From contig CAYRZP010000042.1 in assembly GCA_964428885.1 (NCBI GenBank), forward strand, positions 1 to 16,455: a DNA stretch of 16,455 nt. The letters run 5' to 3'. Positions 13,750-16,455 of this stretch are shown here, piece after piece. Numbering within the stretch: position 1 is the first letter of the stretch; each line of letters starts with the position of its first letter. This stretch comes from JAQVQN01 sp964428885. GTDB lineage: Bacteria; Verrucomicrobiota; Kiritimatiellia; RFP12; UBA1067. The translations under genes were made by a program, and so were the position numbers. Under the pieces are notes generated by a model, which was not told the DNA's origin, made no database searches, and saw only the letters and a list, made by a program, of their open reading frames with translations.

Positions 13750-14601
13750 ATGGCAAATGGATTATTAAAGAAGATTGCTCTGGCAGGAATGGTTGGAGCG
13801 AGCGCTATGTTTGGAGCTAAAGAAGCAAAAGCTGCACCATTTACTTGGGGTAATTTTGAAAATTTAACTTGGGAGTCCTCTGGGCAAGGTAATTTTCTTC
13901 ATGCTGGAAATTATCCGGAATTGGGCGGGGCGTCTGCTAATTATGTTGCAAATTCTATAACTTTTAGAGATCAGAATGGAAATATTTTAGCTAGTAATCC
14001 TATGTTCAGTTTAGTTTATACAGCTCTTTATGAAGGGGGTGGTTCTGCTATTGTCGGCGGTTTGAATGGTTCTGGAACAACTGCATCAGGATGGTTAAAT
14101 GGAAATAGTACTTATTTTTCTGGATTAACAACTGGGCAAACTGTAAATCAAACTGAAGGTAGCACAGGTAATGGTTATTGGAGTGCTTTTATTGATCTTA
14201 ATGGTAACGGCAGTTATGGAACTTATGATCCTGATGGTGATTTTGTGCCTGAATCTGGAGAATATATTAATGATGTTAGAGTTACAAATTCTCAAGGATT
14301 CCAAACTGGTGTTGGAACACGTTCTGCAGGTGATATCTCTGGTTGGTATACTGTACCTGAGCCGTCCTCATTGACACTTTTAGGTGTTGGTGCAGCAGCT
14401 CTCGCTTTGCCCAACGGGACGAACGTCATCCGTTTCCGGATCGCGGTGACGAACCTCTCCTCCTTCCGTCTGGAGTGCCGCGACAGCCTGACGAACGCGG
14501 CGTGGACGAGCCTCGGGACTTTTTCCGCCACCGGCGCGGTCACGGAGGTTTCGGACACCAACACGGTCCCAATGCGCTTTTACCGGGCGGTGAGCCCGTG
14601 A
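13750..14601 (+). CDS. Chimeric PEP-CTERM secreted protein fused to gene remnant
   Basis: A 283-residue frame of two parts. Residues 1-217 are AT-rich in codon use, unlike any neighbour. They comprise a signal peptide (KK at 7-8, hydrophobic core, likely cut after AKA at 26-28), an Asn/Gly-rich extracellular region, an acidic DLNGNGSYGTYDPDGD stretch (149-164) that could bind calcium, and the start of a PEP-CTERM sorting tail, VPEPSSLTLLGVGAAALAL (202-220). From about base 14400 the DNA turns GC-rich and the frame continues into LPNGTNVIRFRIAVTN...LTNAAWTSLGTF...DTNTVPMRFYRAV, a C-terminal module seen in verrucomicrobial secreted proteins. The usual basic end of a PEP-CTERM tail (RRRK-like) is missing. 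The ATG at 13750 is chosen for the signal peptide; longer in-frame starts add non-signal sequence. Horizontal transfer with an in-frame join is the best reading; misassembly is possible. Confidence 0.7.
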   Translation: MANGLLKKIALAGMVGASAMFGAKEAKAAPFTWGNFENLTWESSGQGNFLHAGNYPELGGASANYVANSITFRDQNGNILASNPMFSLVYTALYEGGGSAIVGGLNGSGTTASGWLNGNSTYFSGLTTGQTVNQTEGSTGNGYWSAFIDLNGNGSYGTYDPDGDFVPESGEYINDVRVTNSQGFQTGVGTRSAGDISGWYTVPEPSSLTLLGVGAAALALPNGTNVIRFRIAVTNLSSFRLECRDSLTNAAWTSLGTFSATGAVTEVSDTNTVPMRFYRAVSP

Positions 14602-14625
14602 TATTGAACCAATGGGAGACGGAGC

Positions 14626-15129
14626 ATGAAACAGGCGATAGCCGTCCTTAACGACATGGTGGCTGCCGGGGTTATCCGGAGGTACGCGATCGGCGGCGCT
14701 ATGGGAGCCGCGTTCTATACCGAGCCGTTCACCACGTTTGATCTGGACGTCTTTGTCGTGTTTGGCGGAAATGATGCGCTGCTCGTTTCACTGTCTCCTG
14801 TCTATGCATACCTTCGCGAGCGCGGCTATACAGAGACAACGGGCGAGTGCGTGATGATCGGGGGGACCCCCGTGCAGTTTTTGCCCACGTCTCCGGGGCT
14901 GTTGGACGAGGCGATGCGGCATGCCGTCCAGATTGACTACGACGGAGTGCCGACATGGGTGTTGGGCGCGGAACACCTGTTGGCCATCGCGGTCTCCACC
15001 GGGCGCGCGAAGGACCGCATGCGTGTGCCCCTGTTCATGGAAAGCGGGAAAATCGACAGTGCCCGCCTGACGGACATTCTGGAGCGTCATGCCTTGCTCG
15101 AAAGGTGGAAATCATGGACGCAGACATGA
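14626..15129 (+). CDS. Nucleotidyltransferase-fold protein (AbiEii/MNT-like)
   Basis: A 167-residue protein with the minimal nucleotidyltransferase signature: GG at 23-24 in YAIGGAMGAAF followed by DLD at 39-41 (Asp39, Asp41) in TTFDLDVFVVF. GTPVQFLP (about residues 85-92) would be the next core strand. The fold includes AbiEii toxins and MNT antitoxins, which transfer nucleotides to RNA or proteins. Exact activity is unknown. GGGAG (14614-14618) lies 7 nt before the ATG. Its stop overlaps the next start as ATGA at 15126-15129, which indicates a translationally coupled pair. It starts 24 nt after the chimeric PEP-CTERM frame and was probably downstream of the gene now reduced to a remnant. 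Confidence 0.75.
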   Translation: MKQAIAVLNDMVAAGVIRRYAIGGAMGAAFYTEPFTTFDLDVFVVFGGNDALLVSLSPVYAYLRERGYTETTGECVMIGGTPVQFLPTSPGLLDEAMRHAVQIDYDGVPTWVLGAEHLLAIAVSTGRAKDRMRVPLFMESGKIDSARLTDILERHALLERWKSWTQT

Positions 15130-15404
15130 GCGCGAAGCATGCGCTTACCGGCGGCAAAGAGGCGCACCGCCGCCGGTTGGCCGATTTGCCTTATCCGGAG
15201 AAGGTGCGCATTGTGGTTGAACTGCAAAAGATCGCCGCCCCTATCCTGAAAGCGCGAGGCGTGACGGTCAGCCCCTGGCGGCTGGATGAAGGAAAGAACG
15301 CTCAACGTTCAACGCTCAACGCTCAACGTTCAAGTGGGGAGGGAATGAACGCTCAACGTTCAACTCTCAACACTCAACGTTCAAGTGGGGAGATCTGCGA
15401 ATGA
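15126..15404 (+). CDS. Small helical partner protein, 3' end overrun by repeat
   Basis: A 92-residue frame overlapping the nucleotidyltransferase stop by 4 nt (ATGA). The first ~57 residues (KEAHRRRLADLPYPEKVRIVVELQKIAAPILKARG) are basic and helical and resemble small proteins I have seen encoded beside nucleotidyltransferases. The pairing suggests a toxin-antitoxin-like module, but this is inference. From about base 15296 the frame enters repeat R3, so the last ~35 residues (NAQRSTLNAQRSSGE and similar) are translated heptads and the stop at 15402-15404 lies in the R core. The original C-terminus has probably been replaced. An alternative ATG at 15114 would add four residues. Confidence 0.6.
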   Translation: MSAKHALTGGKEAHRRRLADLPYPEKVRIVVELQKIAAPILKARGVTVSPWRLDEGKNAQRSTLNAQRSSGEGMNAQRSTLNTQRSSGEICE

Positions 15405-15465
15405 CTGCCAAATCCCACGGGGCCTACTTGAGAGTTGAACGTTGAACGTTGAGCGTTGAAAGTTA
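15296..15465. repeat. Inverted-heptad hairpin repeat R3
   Basis: Two left blocks (15296 and 15347), then the core and right heptad arm ending TGAGCGTTGAAAGTTA, 18 nt before the second four-helix-bundle ATG. It differs from R1/R2 in the core-proximal bases: GATCTGCG here against GAGTTGCG in R1 and R2. A GATGAAGGAA stretch precedes the first block; a similar GATGAAGGAACG precedes R1. Confidence 0.85.
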
Positions 15466-15483
15466 TTAAGGATTGGATTGCTT

Positions 15484-15885
15484 ATGCCTGACCGAACATT
15501 CGACTTGGAAGAGCGGCTCTTGGAGTATGCGGCGCAGATCGTGCGGCTGGTCGAGAAACTGCCGAATACAAGAGCGGGCAACCACATCGCCGGTCAACTG
15601 CTCCGCTCCGGCACCTCTCCGTTGCCCAACCACGGAGAGGCGGAAGGCGCGGAGTCTCGCGGAGATTTCATCCACAAGTTGGGAATCTGCCACAAAGAGT
15701 TGCGCGAGTCGCGCCGCTGGCTCAAGCTGATCCGGCGCGTGCCGCTGCTGACCGACACCGCCGCATTGGATGTGGCACTGGACGAGACCGATGAACTCGT
15801 CCGCATCTTCGCCGCCAGTATCCGCACCGCACGCGCGAACGGCTGCCGGGAAGACGGCGAGCCTTATGCGACAGGAGAGAAATGA
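15484..15885 (+). CDS. Four-helix-bundle protein (S23/IVS-protein-like), copy 2
   Basis: Identical at protein and nucleotide level to the gene at 12155. The identity spans 492 nt (15396-15887 against 12067-12558), so the duplication or transfer is recent or the copies are being homogenised. The same start ambiguity applies (TTG at 15478). It sits between repeats R3 and R4, with the stop codon TGA overlapping the edge of R4. It is on the same strand as the nucleotidyltransferase pair upstream and the radical SAM gene downstream and may be read through from them. Confidence 0.85.
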   Translation: MPDRTFDLEERLLEYAAQIVRLVEKLPNTRAGNHIAGQLLRSGTSPLPNHGEAEGAESRGDFIHKLGICHKELRESRRWLKLIRRVPLLTDTAALDVALDETDELVRIFAASIRTARANGCREDGEPYATGEK

Positions 15886-16040
15886 ACTCTCAACGTTCAA
15901 CGTTCAAGTGGGGAGGGAAGGAACGCTCAACGTTCAACTCTCAACACTCAACGTTCAAGTGGGGAGATCTGCGAATGACTGCCAAATCCCACGGTGGCCT
16001 ACTTGAGAGTTGAACGTTGAACGTTGAGCGTTGAAAGTTA
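15884..16040. repeat. Inverted-heptad hairpin repeat R4
   Basis: Two left blocks (15884 and 15921; the first is shortened), the core with the GATCTGCG variant shared with R3, one extra T in the core (CACGGTGGCC), and the right arm ending TGAGCGTTGAAAGTTA. The last base is 5 nt from the radical SAM start codon at 16046. Confidence 0.85.
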
Positions 16041-16045
16041 ATCCT

Positions 16046-16455
16046 ATGAATTCCGACCTCCGTTCCTGCCGCCTCTGCCCGCGCGCGTGCGGCGTCAACC
16101 GCCTCGCGGGCCAGACCGGGTATTGCGGTGCGGGCCCGCTGCCGCGCGTGTTCCGCTACGGCCCGCACTTCGGCGAAGAGCCGCCTGTCAGCGGCGAACG
16201 CGGGTCTGGCACCGTCTTCTTTTCGCACTGCACGATGCGCTGCGTCTACTGCCAGAACCACCCCTGGAGCCAAACCGGCCTGGGCGAAGACCTGACCGTG
16301 CCGTCCCTGCGGGATGTCTTCAGGTCCCTCGCCGAACAGGGCTGCCACAACTGGAACCTCGTGTCCCCCACCCCATGGCTGCCGCAGATCAGCGAGGCGG
16401 CCACGGATTTAATTCGCGCTGGAATCTCACTGCCGTTCGTGTATAATACGTCCGG
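16046..16455 (+). CDS. Radical SAM protein, PflX-like (partial)
   Basis: The open frame runs off the end of the window (136 codons visible). The N-terminal cysteine cluster CRLCPRACGVNR and TGYCGAG, followed by HFGEEPPVSGERGSGTVFF and the radical SAM signature CTMRCVYCQN (CxxxCxxC, one cluster cysteine plus the SAM-binding CxxC), match the COG1313-type family related to pyruvate formate-lyase activating enzymes. It binds a 4Fe-4S cluster and cleaves SAM; the substrate is unknown. The ATG at 16046 is the only start that keeps the N-terminal cysteine motif. There is no Shine-Dalgarno sequence, because repeat R4 ends 5 nt upstream. Expression must come from the repeat itself or from upstream readthrough. 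Confidence 0.88.
   Translation, partial: MNSDLRSCRLCPRACGVNRLAGQTGYCGAGPLPRVFRYGPHFGEEPPVSGERGSGTVFFSHCTMRCVYCQNHPWSQTGLGEDLTVPSLRDVFRSLAEQGCHNWNLVSPTPWLPQISEAATDLIRAGISLPFVYNTS

Noticed and set aside
12155..15885. A diversity-generating retroelement, because four-helix-bundle proteins include Avd
   Set aside because: No reverse transcriptase, template repeat or A-biased variable repeat is visible. The two gene copies are identical rather than diversified.
11923..16040. A CRISPR array in the heptad-repeat regions
   Set aside because: Units are 7 nt without unique spacers, arms are inverted, and no cas gene is present.

Overview
The window is a high-GC bacterial chromosome segment. Its left 9.5 kb is conserved housekeeping DNA. 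Its right 7 kb is accessory DNA rich in repeats. The likely source is a Verrucomicrobiota/Kiritimatiellota-type (PVC) anaerobe. I infer this from pyruvate phosphate dikinase next to a type III glutamine synthetase, a PEP-CTERM protein, and a C-terminal module ending in sLTNaaWtslG...DTN..mRFYRA, which is common in secreted proteins of that group. No rRNA or other marker fixes the taxonomy.

Layout. Bases 1-188 hold an inverted array of 8-nt repeats. Bases 189-7727 (minus strand) are a compact cluster transcribed ppdK -> GNAT acetyltransferase -> glnN -> uvrB, with gaps of 4, 10 and 28 nt and a sigma70-like promoter at 7761-7788. It joins central carbon metabolism (PEP/pyruvate), ammonium assimilation, a probable N-acetylglutamate synthase-like enzyme, and nucleotide excision repair. 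A tRNA-Ser(UGA) gene lies at 7879-7966 (minus). A cysteine desulfurase gene (8142-9332, plus) follows, with a promoter so close to its ATG that the mRNA should be leaderless or nearly so. A secreted multidomain metallo-beta-lactamase-fold protein lies on the minus strand (9507-11648). Palindromic elements fill the convergent gap between these two genes.

From about 11.8 kb the DNA changes character. Two copies of a gene for a small four-helix-bundle protein (S23/IVS-protein-like family) lie 3329 bp apart, and each is bracketed by two copies of a hairpin-forming repeat (called R here). R consists of inverted arrays of heptanucleotides (TCAACGN on one side, GTTGANN on the other) around a conserved core. 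The two cassettes are identical over 492 nt. Between them lie a degenerate zinc-ribbon/HTH transposase-like gene, an AT-rich PEP-CTERM gene fused in frame to a GC-rich gene remnant, and a nucleotidyltransferase plus small-protein pair that resembles a toxin-antitoxin module. The small protein's 3' end runs into a repeat. A radical SAM gene (PflX-like) begins directly against the last repeat and runs off the window.

The most unusual structure is the R-gene-R cassette: a four-helix-bundle gene carried between direct copies of an inverted-heptad hairpin, with repeat edges that supply stop codons and abut start codons. A related octamer array at the left edge suggests a wider class of such elements.
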